NCBI GenBank assembly: GCA_002713145.1
Contig: PAVS01000020.1
Coordinates: 1-64,000, forward strand
Reading direction: 5' to 3'
From: Halobacteriovoraceae bacterium
Lineage (GTDB): Bacteria > Bdellovibrionota > Bacteriovoracia > Bacteriovoracales > Bacteriovoracaceae
DNA length: 64,000 nucleotides
Numbering within the stretch: position 1 is the first letter of the stretch; each line of letters starts with the position of its first letter. Of this stretch, positions 8,274 through 16,282 are shown in pieces. A program made the position numbers and the translations under genes. Under the pieces are notes generated by a model that was given only the letters and a program-made list of their open reading frames with translations, made no database searches and was not told the origin of the DNA.

Positions 8274-10474
8274 CTGTTACCTCCTGACTTAGGTCTCCAC
8301 CTTTTCAATAATAAGGAATTACTTAAAACGCTAACTGAGCTTAAGGCCATCGCCCCACCGGCAATCATAGGATTAAGAAGTCCCATCGCAGCTAGAGGTA
8401 TTCCAACGATATTGTAAAAGAATGCCCAAAATAGATTTTGTTTTATTTTTTTGTAAGTGGCATTAGAAACTGAGATCGCATCAGGTATGAGGAGAGGATT
8501 TCCTCTCATTAATGTAACCTCAGCACTATGCATTGCTACGTCAGTTCCTGTAGACATGGCAAATCCGACATCACTTACTGCTAAAGCAGGTGCATCGTTC
8601 ACCCCATCCCCAACCATCGATACTGTTTTATAATTAACTTTTAGCTTTTTGATAATTTCTGACTTATCTTCTGGCAATACTTCGTAATAAAAATCTTCAA
8701 TTTGAAGTTCAGAAGCAACCTTTGTCACGCTCCCTTTATTATCTCCTGAAATAAGAACGGGCTTTACTCCGAGTTTTTTAAGTTCTTTTATTGTCTGTTT
8801 AGCACTTTCTTTTAATTTATCAGTAAAGCTAAATACAGATAGGACTTCTTTAGAATTTGAGTCAATCAGCAGTGATACGGTCTCTCCTTCATCCTCCCTG
8901 TGTTTAATCAAATCTCTTATCTTTCCTGAAAATTCACGTTCATCCAGTATTTTTTTACTAGCTATTATGTACTTTGATTTATCGCTCCTAGCTTCAATTC
9001 CCTTACCTCGAATTGTTTTGACTTCTGAGACTTCAACCTTTCTGGCATTTTTTCCTCTCAGATAAGCTGCAAGAGCTTTACCTAAGGGATGTTCACTGTT
9101 CGACTGAATACTGTAAAGAATATTATTTATATATTCAATATCCTCAGAAAAATATTCGATAGTGCTGACAACAGGCTTTCCCTCGGTTAATGTCCCTGTT
9201 TTATCAAATGCCACAACATCTATTGAGTGAGCCAACTCCAGCGCTTCAGCATTTTTAATCAAAACTCCACTTTTTGCCGCCTGCCCTGTTCCTACCATTA
9301 TAGAAGTTGGTGTAGCTAATCCCAAAGCACAGGGACAAGCTATAACCAATACGGCGACAGCATTTAATATTGCTGTCTCAATATTTGATTCGAGATAAAG
9401 AGTGATTCCAAATGTTAAAAATGCTATAACAACTACTATCGGAACAAAGTAAAAACTAACTTTATCGACCATTCTTTGAATAGGAGCTTTTTCAGCCTGA
9501 GCCTCTTCAACGAGCCTAATTATCTTAGAGAGCACTGTTTCGGCGCCAATTGAAGTTACCTTCACCTCGATTAATCCATCAGCATTTATTGAACCTCCAA
9601 CAACTCTATCTCCCTCTTTTTTTGAGACTGGTACACTCTCACCAGTAATCATAGATTCATCGATCTCTGTTTCTCCTTTGATGATCGTTCCGTCTAAAGG
9701 TAATCTCTCTCCTGACCTAACGACTACAATCTCACCAACAGTAACAGACTCAATACTTTTTTCGCTTATCTCTCCGTCACTTGACTTGATATTTGCTGTT
9801 TCTGGTTTCAATTTTTGGAGTGCTCTGATTGCCTCTGTGGTTTGCATCTTCGCTTTAGACTCCATAAACTTCCCCAAAAGGATAAGGGTTATAATAACGC
9901 TTGAACTCTCAAAATAGAGGTGAAGCGATTTGTGATGTAGGTGTTCTAAGTTTTTCATAACAAGATATAGACTTAAAAAATAGGCAGCACTTGTACCTAT
10001 AGCGACCAATAGCTCCATATTTCCACTTTTATTTTTAAGAGCTCCCCACGCTGATTTATAGAACCTTGCTCCTATGATAAATTGGACAGGAGTAGCAAGA
10101 ATAAGCTGTATCCACGCGTCGATATGAAAGCTGATACCAAAAGGCATAAATAGCATCGGAATCACTAATGGTGCTGTTAATACAGATGATATAATTAGAA
10201 TATATTTTTCTTTTTCTAATTTTTTAATTTTTTCGTTTTGAAGATCATCATTCGAAGCTGTACTCATAGTCGAAGCCTCATAGCCAGCATCCTTAATCAT
10301 ATCTATTATTTCCTTTGCGTTAAGGATAGAATCGTTATATGAAACATTTCCTTTTTCTGTTGCTAAATTTACCGAGACCTTTGAAATGTTTTCGTTGGAT
10401 TTTAGTTTTCTTTCGATTCTCCCTACGCATGATGCGCATGTCATACCTTCGATTTTTAAGTCTATTGTTCGCAT
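8270..10474 (-). CDS. copA: Copper-exporting P1B-type ATPase
   Basis: The 734-residue protein exports Cu(I) across the inner membrane at the cost of ATP. It shows one N-terminal HMA domain (GMTCASCVGRIERKL, residues 10-24), the TGES actuator loop, the CPC transmembrane metal site (ACPCALGLATPTS), the phosphorylated DKTGTLT motif, the nucleotide-binding SEHPLGKAL histidine motif, and GDGVND. Length and order are normal for CopA. It leads a minus-strand operon with cueR and a DUF3147 gene. The promoter at 10497-10527 has CueR-type spacing. GGAGATATATT precedes ATG 10474. Confidence 0.95.
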   Translation of the reverse strand: MRTIDLKIEGMTCASCVGRIERKLKSNENISKVSVNLATEKGNVSYNDSILNAKEIIDMIKDAGYEASTMSTASNDDLQNEKIKKLEKEKYILIISSVLTAPLVIPMLFMPFGISFHIDAWIQLILATPVQFIIGARFYKSAWGALKNKSGNMELLVAIGTSAAYFLSLYLVMKNLEHLHHKSLHLYFESSSVIITLILLGKFMESKAKMQTTEAIRALQKLKPETANIKSSDGEISEKSIESVTVGEIVVVRSGERLPLDGTIIKGETEIDESMITGESVPVSKKEGDRVVGGSINADGLIEVKVTSIGAETVLSKIIRLVEEAQAEKAPIQRMVDKVSFYFVPIVVVIAFLTFGITLYLESNIETAILNAVAVLVIACPCALGLATPTSIMVGTGQAAKSGVLIKNAEALELAHSIDVVAFDKTGTLTEGKPVVSTIEYFSEDIEYINNILYSIQSNSEHPLGKALAAYLRGKNARKVEVSEVKTIRGKGIEARSDKSKYIIASKKILDEREFSGKIRDLIKHREDEGETVSLLIDSNSKEVLSVFSFTDKLKESAKQTIKELKKLGVKPVLISGDNKGSVTKVASELQIEDFYYEVLPEDKSEIIKKLKVNYKTVSMVGDGVNDAPALAVSDVGFAMSTGTDVAMHSAEVTLMRGNPLLIPDAISVSNATYKKIKQNLFWAFFYNIVGIPLAAMGLLNPMIAGGAMALSSVSVLSNSLLLKRWRPKSGGNR

Positions 10475-10496
10475 AATATATCTCCTTATTCAGTAT

Positions 10497-10527
10497 AACA
10501 TAAGCCCTCCCCAAGGGGGAAGGTCAA
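10497..10527 (-). promoter_or_regulatory. CueR-type promoter/operator of copA
   Basis: On the minus strand, TTGACC (10522-10527) and TATGTT (10497-10502) are separated by 19 bp. The spacer carries a near-palindrome, TTCCCCCTTGGGGAGGG. The over-long 19-bp spacer and the CCTTCCCC-type dyad match known CueR-activated promoters. Confidence 0.85.
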
Positions 10528-10535
10528 CATTTTTC

Positions 10536-10566
10536 TTGACTCTACCCCGGGGGGAAGGGTTAAAAA
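10536..10566 (+). promoter_or_regulatory. CueR-type promoter/operator of copZ
   Basis: On the plus strand, TTGACT (10536-10541) and a weak TAAAAA (10561-10566) flank a 19-bp spacer with the dyad CTACCCCGGGGGGAAGG. It sits back to back with the copA promoter, so one intergenic region serves two divergent CueR-type promoters. Confidence 0.75.
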
Positions 10567-10596
10567 AGTTATACCAAAAACCAAAAGGAGATAAGT

Positions 10597-10791
10597 ATGA
10601 CAACATTAAAAATTAAAGATCTGCACTGTAACAGCTGTGTTGCAAATATCAATGAAGGTATTTTAAAGGTAGATCAAGATGCCAAAGTTAAAGGTGATAT
10701 TAAAAATTCTGAAATCATGATTAAATCTGAGCTCAACGAGAGTCAACTACGTGAAATCATATCAAATGTCGGTTATGAAGTTTTAAATTGA
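10597..10791 (+). CDS. copZ: CopZ-like copper chaperone (single HMA domain)
   Basis: The 64-residue protein is one heavy-metal-associated domain with the ligand motif LHCNSCVAN (residues 9-17) and the normal ferredoxin-like beta-alpha-beta-beta-alpha-beta pattern. It would carry Cu(I) in the cytosol and hand it to CopA. It is divergent from copA and has its own CueR-type promoter. AAAAGGAGATAAGT precedes the ATG. Confidence 0.85.
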   Translation: MTTLKIKDLHCNSCVANINEGILKVDQDAKVKGDIKNSEIMIKSELNESQLREIISNVGYEVLN

Positions 10792-10808
10792 GCTGGGTTT
10801 TCCAGCTC
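10790..10808 (+). terminator. Hairpin after copZ
   Basis: GAGCTGG and CCAGCTC form a 7-bp stem with a 5-nt loop overlapping the copZ stop. No U-tract follows, so termination would be weak. Confidence 0.35.
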
Positions 10809-10887
10809 TCTCACTCCTACTGTAAAGCCTAGTACAGTTTATTTCTTCACGCGATTTTCAGACTTCACCCCCATTAAAAATAAACTA

Positions 10888-10918
10888 TTGACCTTCCCCT
10901 TGGTGTATGACCTAAACT
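10888..10918 (+). promoter_or_regulatory. CueR-type promoter of the secreted His-rich protein gene
   Basis: TTGACC (10888-10893) and TAAACT (10913-10918) are exactly 19 bp apart, and the spacer begins TTCCCCTTGG as in the copA promoter. The right half of the dyad (TGTATGACC) is degenerate. It lies about 30 bp upstream of ATG 10950. Confidence 0.75.
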
Positions 10919-10949
10919 CAACCTAATTTTAATCTACATAGGAGAAAAT

Positions 10950-11786
10950 ATGTTCGCGATAAAAAAACAATTAATAACCTTAATGGTCTCTACCTTTTTA
11001 ATTTTGTTTATATTTATAAATGATGGATATGCATCTGAAAAAAATGAACCGAAACAGCAAAAAAGGACAAGCCTAGAGCTTCAACTTAGTGAAACTAATT
11101 TTAATGCCGGTAGAAATAACCTGCAGTTCAGGTTAGTCTCTTCAAGCGGAGAAGAATATGACGATGATGATCTAGTTCTTAAGCATGAAAAAAAAATCCA
11201 TTTAATTTTGTTTGACGTATCATTGTCAGAATTTCGTCACCTTCACCCAATCTATGAGAAGGGACTTTGGCAGGTTGATTTCAACCTAGCTAGAAACGGA
11301 GAATACTACGTTTGGGCAGAAGGAAAAATCAAAGGTTCTAATCACTCTTTTTCCGTATCTTCGAAGCTTAACCTACAAGGAGGATCAGTAGCCCTTCCAA
11401 GAAACGATCACTTAAATGAAAAAAGAAGTGGAGAAAATGACAAATCTGTAGTCATGCTATCTGATGATAGGTTAGTTGCAAACCATGACGCCACCTTAAG
11501 CTTTCAATTTGATAGAACCGATGAACGCAAACCTAGCCTTTCAACTTACTTAGGAGAATATGCTCACGTCCTTGTTTCAGATTTGGATGGACAGATAATT
11601 CACGCCCACCCAATGAATCACGGAGCTCAATTCGTTATTCACACAAAGTTTCCTAAATCTGGTGACTATAGAATTTGGATAGAATTTATCGACTATGGTA
11701 AACTAAAAATTATACCTCTAAACGTACGTGTTTATGAGAGTAAAAATAACACAGACCATTCAGCAACGAATGGTCACAATCACTAA
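10950..11786 (+). CDS. Secreted two-repeat protein, probable periplasmic copper-binding protein
   Basis: The 278-residue protein has a signal peptide (first about 29 residues, ending near DGYAS). Two similar beta-rich repeats follow, each with a His-rich strand-turn: LILFDVSLSEFRHLHP (about residue 85) and HVLVSDLDGQIIHAHPMNHG (about residue 205). Each is followed by a 'G-(E/D)-Y-x-(V/I)-W-x-E' strand. The C-terminus is also His-rich (DHSATNGHNH). Position behind a CueR-type promoter suggests a copper-induced periplasmic sequestration or delivery protein. I do not recognise a named family; function is inferred from context and His content. Confidence 0.65.
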   Translation: MFAIKKQLITLMVSTFLILFIFINDGYASEKNEPKQQKRTSLELQLSETNFNAGRNNLQFRLVSSSGEEYDDDDLVLKHEKKIHLILFDVSLSEFRHLHPIYEKGLWQVDFNLARNGEYYVWAEGKIKGSNHSFSVSSKLNLQGGSVALPRNDHLNEKRSGENDKSVVMLSDDRLVANHDATLSFQFDRTDERKPSLSTYLGEYAHVLVSDLDGQIIHAHPMNHGAQFVIHTKFPKSGDYRIWIEFIDYGKLKIIPLNVRVYESKNNTDHSATNGHNH

Positions 11787-11809
11787 TATTAAAATCGCTG
11801 CTTATATAT

Positions 11810-11841
11810 AAGTGGAGTTAACTAAGAAATAACTCCACTTT
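11810..11841. terminator. Bidirectional hairpin between convergent genes
   Basis: AAGTGGAGTTA and TAACTCCACTT form a perfect 11-bp stem with a 9-nt loop between the stop of the 10950 gene and the stop of the convergent 11866 gene. It lies just before a short T run on the plus strand and can serve both directions. Confidence 0.7.
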
Positions 11842-11865
11842 CTTGGGTTCTAATCCAATACGTGG

Positions 11866-12867
11866 TCAATTTTGAGCATAAAAAGGGTCAGTATATATAT
11901 CATCTGCCCACAACCCCTTTTCTTCGAGTAATTCCGCTAAACTTCTAACAAGAGGAGGTGGACCGGCGAGATACGCTTGCCATTGCCCTTCAAGAATTGG
12001 CCATTCGGCATCAATTATATTTATGACCCGTCCAACGACTATGTCTGAACTTGAGTTAATTTTATCAGCAACATATTTCACTTGAAAATTGGAGTGTTTC
12101 GTAGCTAATTCGACGAAATACTCTTTCAAATAAAAGTCTCTTTCCTCTCTCACTCCAAAGTATAAATAAAGTTTTTGCTTTAAACCAAGTGTTAATGCAC
12201 TATCAATGATGGATTTAATTGGTGCAATACCAGAGCCGCCGGCGACTAGCATAATAGGTCCAGTGTGCTCAGCTCTTAAATAAGCGCTACCAAACGGTCC
12301 TTCAACGCGAACGGTGTCACCTTCTTTTAGCTCGGACATTATTCTATCGCTAACGCTGCCATTCGGCAATTTTCGAATGAAGAATGTTAAAAGCTCATCG
12401 CTCGGCAGATTTGCCATTGAGTAGCTTCTAGAAATCCCACCATCAAACTCAAGCCTCACAAACTGCCCTGATTTAAAGATCCAATCGGTTTTATTTTTCA
12501 TCTTTAACTGTAAGCACCAAGTATCATGATTAATCATACTTTTTGAAATCACAGATGCTTCCTCTTTTTGCACACTTATCTCAAAGTCGTCTTGATTAAC
12601 TATAGAAACTTCAACATCGGTAAGTGGAAATGCTCTACATGACAGTATAAGACCTTCTTCTTTTTCAAGTTCACTTAAGCTATGGGGAGAATGATCTAAA
12701 TGATCAACTTTTCCATCAATTAACCTTAACTTACACATTCCACACAGACCAGTTTTGCATGAATATGGGTGATCAATCTTTTCTCTCATAGCCCCTTCAA
12801 GAATCGACTCTCTCGCTCCAACTTTAAAACCATTATTAGTGGGAAATATCTTTACTTTTTTTCTCAT
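11866..12867 (-). CDS. 2Fe-2S flavoprotein oxidoreductase (ferredoxin-NAD(P)H reductase type)
   Basis: The 333-residue protein combines an N-terminal plant-type 2Fe-2S domain (CKTGLCGMCKLRL with a fourth Cys in LSCRAFP), an FAD domain (RSYSMANLP) and an NAD(P) domain (MLVAGGSGIAPIKS). This is the layout of phenol hydroxylase reductase, CDP-6-deoxy-glucoseen reductase and related electron-transfer components. No oxygenase partner is encoded nearby. Its promoter (12899-12929) has CueR-type architecture, so it is probably induced by copper; a role in repairing or bypassing copper-damaged redox chemistry is speculation. Confidence 0.85.
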   Translation of the reverse strand: MRKKVKIFPTNNGFKVGARESILEGAMREKIDHPYSCKTGLCGMCKLRLIDGKVDHLDHSPHSLSELEKEEGLILSCRAFPLTDVEVSIVNQDDFEISVQKEEASVISKSMINHDTWCLQLKMKNKTDWIFKSGQFVRLEFDGGISRSYSMANLPSDELLTFFIRKLPNGSVSDRIMSELKEGDTVRVEGPFGSAYLRAEHTGPIMLVAGGSGIAPIKSIIDSALTLGLKQKLYLYFGVREERDFYLKEYFVELATKHSNFQVKYVADKINSSSDIVVGRVINIIDAEWPILEGQWQAYLAGPPPLVRSLAELLEEKGLWADDIYTDPFYAQN

Positions 12868-12898
12868 AAAAAACCATCCTTCTCATGCTCAAAGATAA

Positions 12899-12929
12899 AT
12901 TATAAAGTTTCCCCTTGAGACAAGGTCAA
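12899..12929 (-). promoter_or_regulatory. CueR-type promoter of the 2Fe-2S reductase
   Basis: On the minus strand, TTGACC (12924-12929) and a consensus TATAAT (12899-12904) are 19 bp apart, with the spacer TTGTCTCAAGGGGAAACTT. The dyad is weaker than at copA but the spacing and the -35 hexamer are the same. Confidence 0.75.
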
Positions 12930-13491
12930 GCCTTTTGTAAACATTCTAATCTTCAAAAAGCCTACACTATGCGATCTTGAACAACTCATTTTTCAAAGGC
13001 AAGACAAATTAACCTAAATGCGATCCTAGTGCCTTCGACTCAGAATACACAAATCTAAGAAGAGAAACTCTTAACCCAAGAAATTTGAAAGTTTCAGGAT
13101 TGATCAACCAGTTAAAAAGTATCGGATAAGATATAGCAAGCAAGTTCTTTAAATCTGGCGGCTTCGCGATATTTTATTTGCAGTTTTTGGATCGGCCAGA
13201 TAAAAGAACGGTGCCTTTCTAAACCTAAAACTTATATTTACTGAAATCTCGATATATGGGATTTTCATGTCCGCGTTTTTGAAGCGTTTATAGGCTGCTA
13301 AATCATGTCGTTATACTTTGAATAAGGCAATAAAGATTCTGAGGTCGAAAAACTTGTGACCAAGGATTCGGTTTAGCATTTCAGTCAAAAAATATTTATA
13401 CTCATTTTCAGAGCTGTAATATTTTGAGATTGATTAAAAGAAAAGTAGCCACAAAAACCGAAAAAACCCATTAAATTCAACCACTTAGGCG
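12930..13491. other. Non-coding stretch at the right end of the copper cassette
   Basis: About 560 bp without a convincing gene on either strand. It has no recognisable protein remnant in the frames I read. A GTAGCCACA element at about 13445 resembles the arm-type repeats near the other att sites. It is likely decayed island DNA ending at the att core at 13492. Confidence 0.4.
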
Positions 13492-13628
13492 TGGTGGAGG
13501 TGGCCACCTTTTTATAACTACCTTTTATTATTGATAAAATTTTCAAAGGGTAGCCAAAATAGCCACAAGACTCTTTTCTCTAGACAGCTTCAGACAACTC
13601 AAGACAGGTTTGAAACTTTCAGAGTTCT
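13492..13628. repeat. ssrA-derived att core (13492-13503) plus conserved island end, copy 2
   Basis: This is the second copy of the 137-bp element that starts at 7320. TGGTGGAGGTGG is followed by GCCACCTTTTT and then the GTAGCCAAAATAGCCAC arm-like pair at 13550-13566. The core equals the complement of the ssrA 3' end. It marks the left end of the conjugative element whose other end is the intact ssrA at 41358. Confidence 0.8.
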
Positions 13629-13805
13629 CCATTCATTATAAAGTTAAACTATTTAAAAGTGTAGTTAATTTTCTATGTTACCAAAATTAAATTCAATGGA
13701 TTTCGTTGGTGCCTTTACTCTCAAAACATGAGCTAAAATTGAAGTGCTCAGTTTTTATCAGCCAATCTTCACCAACCTCATTTTATTATTATTCTAAATA
13801 CTCTT

Positions 13806-14126
13806 CTACCATATCCACTTTGTTTGAATATCTTGATAATCTTCTGAATAAACTCCCCAACATTTAACTTCTTGGTTAATACTTACTCGAATCACATTTC
13901 CCCTTGTCCAAGCAATCAAGAAAGTACCGAGGTGAACTCTTCTTTTTCCTTTAATTTTTGTATGGAACTCTCTTAAATCTGGCCTATTACTTTGATCCGC
14001 TCCCCGACGTCCAAAAATCTCATATACACCTAATGGAATAAAGTTTAATATTGTAAAAAATGTTTTAAACAATGCTACAAAAGGAAGTTTCAATAAAGAA
14101 GTTATAAAGTTTAAAGTTTGTTCCAT
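13806..14126 (-). CDS. Small membrane-associated hypothetical protein
   Basis: The 106-residue product has a long hydrophobic N-terminal segment (about residues 5-36) and a basic, beta-rich C-terminal part (KGKRRVHLGTFLIAWTRGNVIRV). It is the last gene of a six-gene minus-strand cluster reaching up to 20337. No family recognised. A role as membrane effector or anchor is possible only by context. Confidence 0.5.
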   Translation of the reverse strand: MEQTLNFITSLLKLPFVALFKTFFTILNFIPLGVYEIFGRRGADQSNRPDLREFHTKIKGKRRVHLGTFLIAWTRGNVIRVSINQEVKCWGVYSEDYQDIQTKWIW

Positions 14127-14168
14127 ATTATCTAAATCTCACAATCTAGCTATTATTAGCGCATTTAA

Positions 14169-14717
14169 CTAAAGTCTCAATGTCATATATTTTTCAAATA
14201 TAGCATTGACCTCTTCCCCTGTAAGTTCTTCCTTTAATAGGAGTTCATCAACAATAGACTGAATCAATGCTTTGTGCGGCGCAAGCATTTTGATACAATC
14301 TCCCATCTTATAATCTATATAAGCCCTTATTGATGGGTTCTCAATCATATCTAAAGCACTTGGACTTGGTATTGGCAATTCAGCTATCCAATTTTTAAAT
14401 TCAGGAATTTGAAACATGTTTTCTGTTGTTCTAGCCGCAATAGTTAAATCATCACCACCAATATTTGCTACCCCATCAAAAAAGAGTATCTCACTGGCAT
14501 AGCCTCCTAACGAAATCATAATTTTTTTGATTGCCTTTTCTCCTGTAAACTTAACATTCGTATCAGCAGGCTCAAGCTTCATAAAAGCAAGATATTTATC
14601 CCCCCCTAAAGGTGAATCCATCTCCCTCAACGAAATTTTTTGAATCTTTTGCTGACATATTAATGCCATAACGGCATGGCCGGTTTCATGGAATGCAATC
14701 TTTATTTTTTTATTCAA
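14169..14717 (-). CDS. Stand-alone M41 (FtsH-type) peptidase-like protein
   Basis: The 182-residue product starts at TTG (14715-14717) behind GGGAGATAAAA. It carries the zinc site AFHETGHAVMAL (HEXXH) near residues 10-14 and GGDDLTIAAR around residue 110, which matches the Asp zinc ligand segment of M41 peptidases. The AAA+ domain and membrane helices of FtsH are absent, so this is a peptidase domain alone. It sits inside a candidate defence cluster and may act on a partner encoded there. The catalytic motif is clear; target unknown. Confidence 0.7.
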   Translation of the reverse strand: MNKKIKIAFHETGHAVMALICQQKIQKISLREMDSPLGGDKYLAFMKLEPADTNVKFTGEKAIKKIMISLGGYASEILFFDGVANIGGDDLTIAARTTENMFQIPEFKNWIAELPIPSPSALDMIENPSIRAYIDYKMGDCIKMLAPHKALIQSIVDELLLKEELTGEEVNAIFEKYMTLRL

Positions 14718-14758
14718 ATTTTATCTCCCTACCTAAAAGTAAGACTGCTTTGTTATGA

Positions 14759-16087
14759 TTAGCCATGTATTAAGTACTCACTTATCAGAGTATCAGCTAA
14801 TGGTAATATTTTTTCTTTTATTTTATCAATTAAATTCGTATTAATTAGCAACATAGAACTATCAATTGATTTTTGAAATGTATCGACTTTTCCAACTTGT
14901 GGATCTAATTCAAGTAACAAACTCACAACAATTGAAGTTCTAAGTATGTTTAATATTTGCCAACTAAAATCTTCAAATTTTCCATACCTTTCAATTACTT
15001 TCTTCTCATATTTTTCAATTTCAACATTTCCATGAGCATAATCACTTCTAATATTATATGCTAATTTGATTAACTGACTATAATCTTGCTGGTGTAACAA
15101 CTTAAAAAGGTGACTCACTCTCATTGTTAAGCGATAGGACAGTTCAGCCCCTTTCTCTGTAAAGATTGCTTCCAGCCCCATTACGGCTGATGATATTTGC
15201 TTTTGGAAAGAATCATAATGAAGTCCATCCCTGTATCTTTCAAATGCAACTTGTAGTGCATTTAACTTCCCTTTAACAAATCCTGCCTCAATCAAAGACT
15301 TCCTTAATAATGGGTATAAATGTTTCAATCCCTTCAATTTTTTTTCGTCTAAACTATAAACAAATCGAATATTTTGACTTGGACGTCCACTCGTTGACCT
15401 ATTATAAACAGAAGAATCGTCACTTGAATATTTTGTCTCGATAGATGAAACACTTCCAACTCCAAACAAGGCAAGTATCCAATGAAACATATCCGTTTCT
15501 CGGTGCAAGTTAATCTCTTTGAGTTTGACTGGTTTTTCGATCTCAACATAAAAAGCTGGGAATTTATATTTTGTGATAAATGATCTTGATGAGTAATAAT
15601 CTTGGAGATCTTTCAATTCTGTTCTACAAAAAGTAATCTTAATCTTATCGAATATAAAATAAAAGCTATCAACTTCAATCCCAACACCTTCTATAGCTGT
15701 TTTAGAGCGAAAAAATAGTTCTCCACAATTAAACTTATTAATTATTCGATCTCGCTCTTTAGAAATACCTTTTGAGTTCTTAGAAAAAATCTCTTGAGCA
15801 AAATCTCGAAAAAGCGAATTATTCTCTGTTATAAAAACGATTTCTTCATCTAGTTTTAAAGTATCCTTAAAGTCATTAATAGCATTAACAAAATGTGATT
15901 CAGAAAAATGCTTGTAAAGGACTGGTGTAATTCGGTTTGGTTCGGTTTTTAAAAAGCCTTTCTCAAACTCAAAGACATAATCAGAACCAAATGACACAGT
16001 TTTACTCTCAACAGGTTTATATGTATTATCAGAGACTTTTTTGTATATAAAATCAACAAATTCATCTAGCAATTTTTCAACATTCAT
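14759..16087 (-). CDS. HEPN-domain protein (ApeA-like HEPN), candidate RNase
   Basis: The 442-residue protein has an unassigned N-terminal region of about 280 residues and a C-terminal all-helical domain. The latter contains SSAVMGLEAIFTEKGAELSYRLTMRVSHL and then YNIRSDYAHG, where Arg347 and His352 form the RX4H motif of HEPN ribonucleases. The 'GLEAIF...ELSYRL' helix followed by 'RSDYAHG' resembles the HEPN_Apea group. HEPN proteins of this kind often act in abortive infection. It is separated by 41 bp from the peptidase gene and by 195 bp from the second HEPN gene, all co-directional. Confidence 0.65.
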   Translation of the reverse strand: MNVEKLLDEFVDFIYKKVSDNTYKPVESKTVSFGSDYVFEFEKGFLKTEPNRITPVLYKHFSESHFVNAINDFKDTLKLDEEIVFITENNSLFRDFAQEIFSKNSKGISKERDRIINKFNCGELFFRSKTAIEGVGIEVDSFYFIFDKIKITFCRTELKDLQDYYSSRSFITKYKFPAFYVEIEKPVKLKEINLHRETDMFHWILALFGVGSVSSIETKYSSDDSSVYNRSTSGRPSQNIRFVYSLDEKKLKGLKHLYPLLRKSLIEAGFVKGKLNALQVAFERYRDGLHYDSFQKQISSAVMGLEAIFTEKGAELSYRLTMRVSHLFKLLHQQDYSQLIKLAYNIRSDYAHGNVEIEKYEKKVIERYGKFEDFSWQILNILRTSIVVSLLLELDPQVGKVDTFQKSIDSSMLLINTNLIDKIKEKILPLADTLISEYLIHG

Positions 16088-16282
16088 TTAAAACCTTTCA
16101 GTTCAATATCAATAAGCTACATTAAATAATTTCATTAAAACAACTTATATACTTAGCCAGGAAGAATTGTAACAATATAAACTTTCTTAAATATACTCTT
16201 CCTCACGCCTCTAACACAGCATTCTAATAAAAGACTCAGAGCAATCCAGCTCTCCAACATCATCACACGAAAAAACCAGTGC

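Noticed and set aside
12960-13440. Search for a broken gene in the long gap after the reductase
   Set aside because: All frames I read are interrupted frequently and give no recognisable protein segment.
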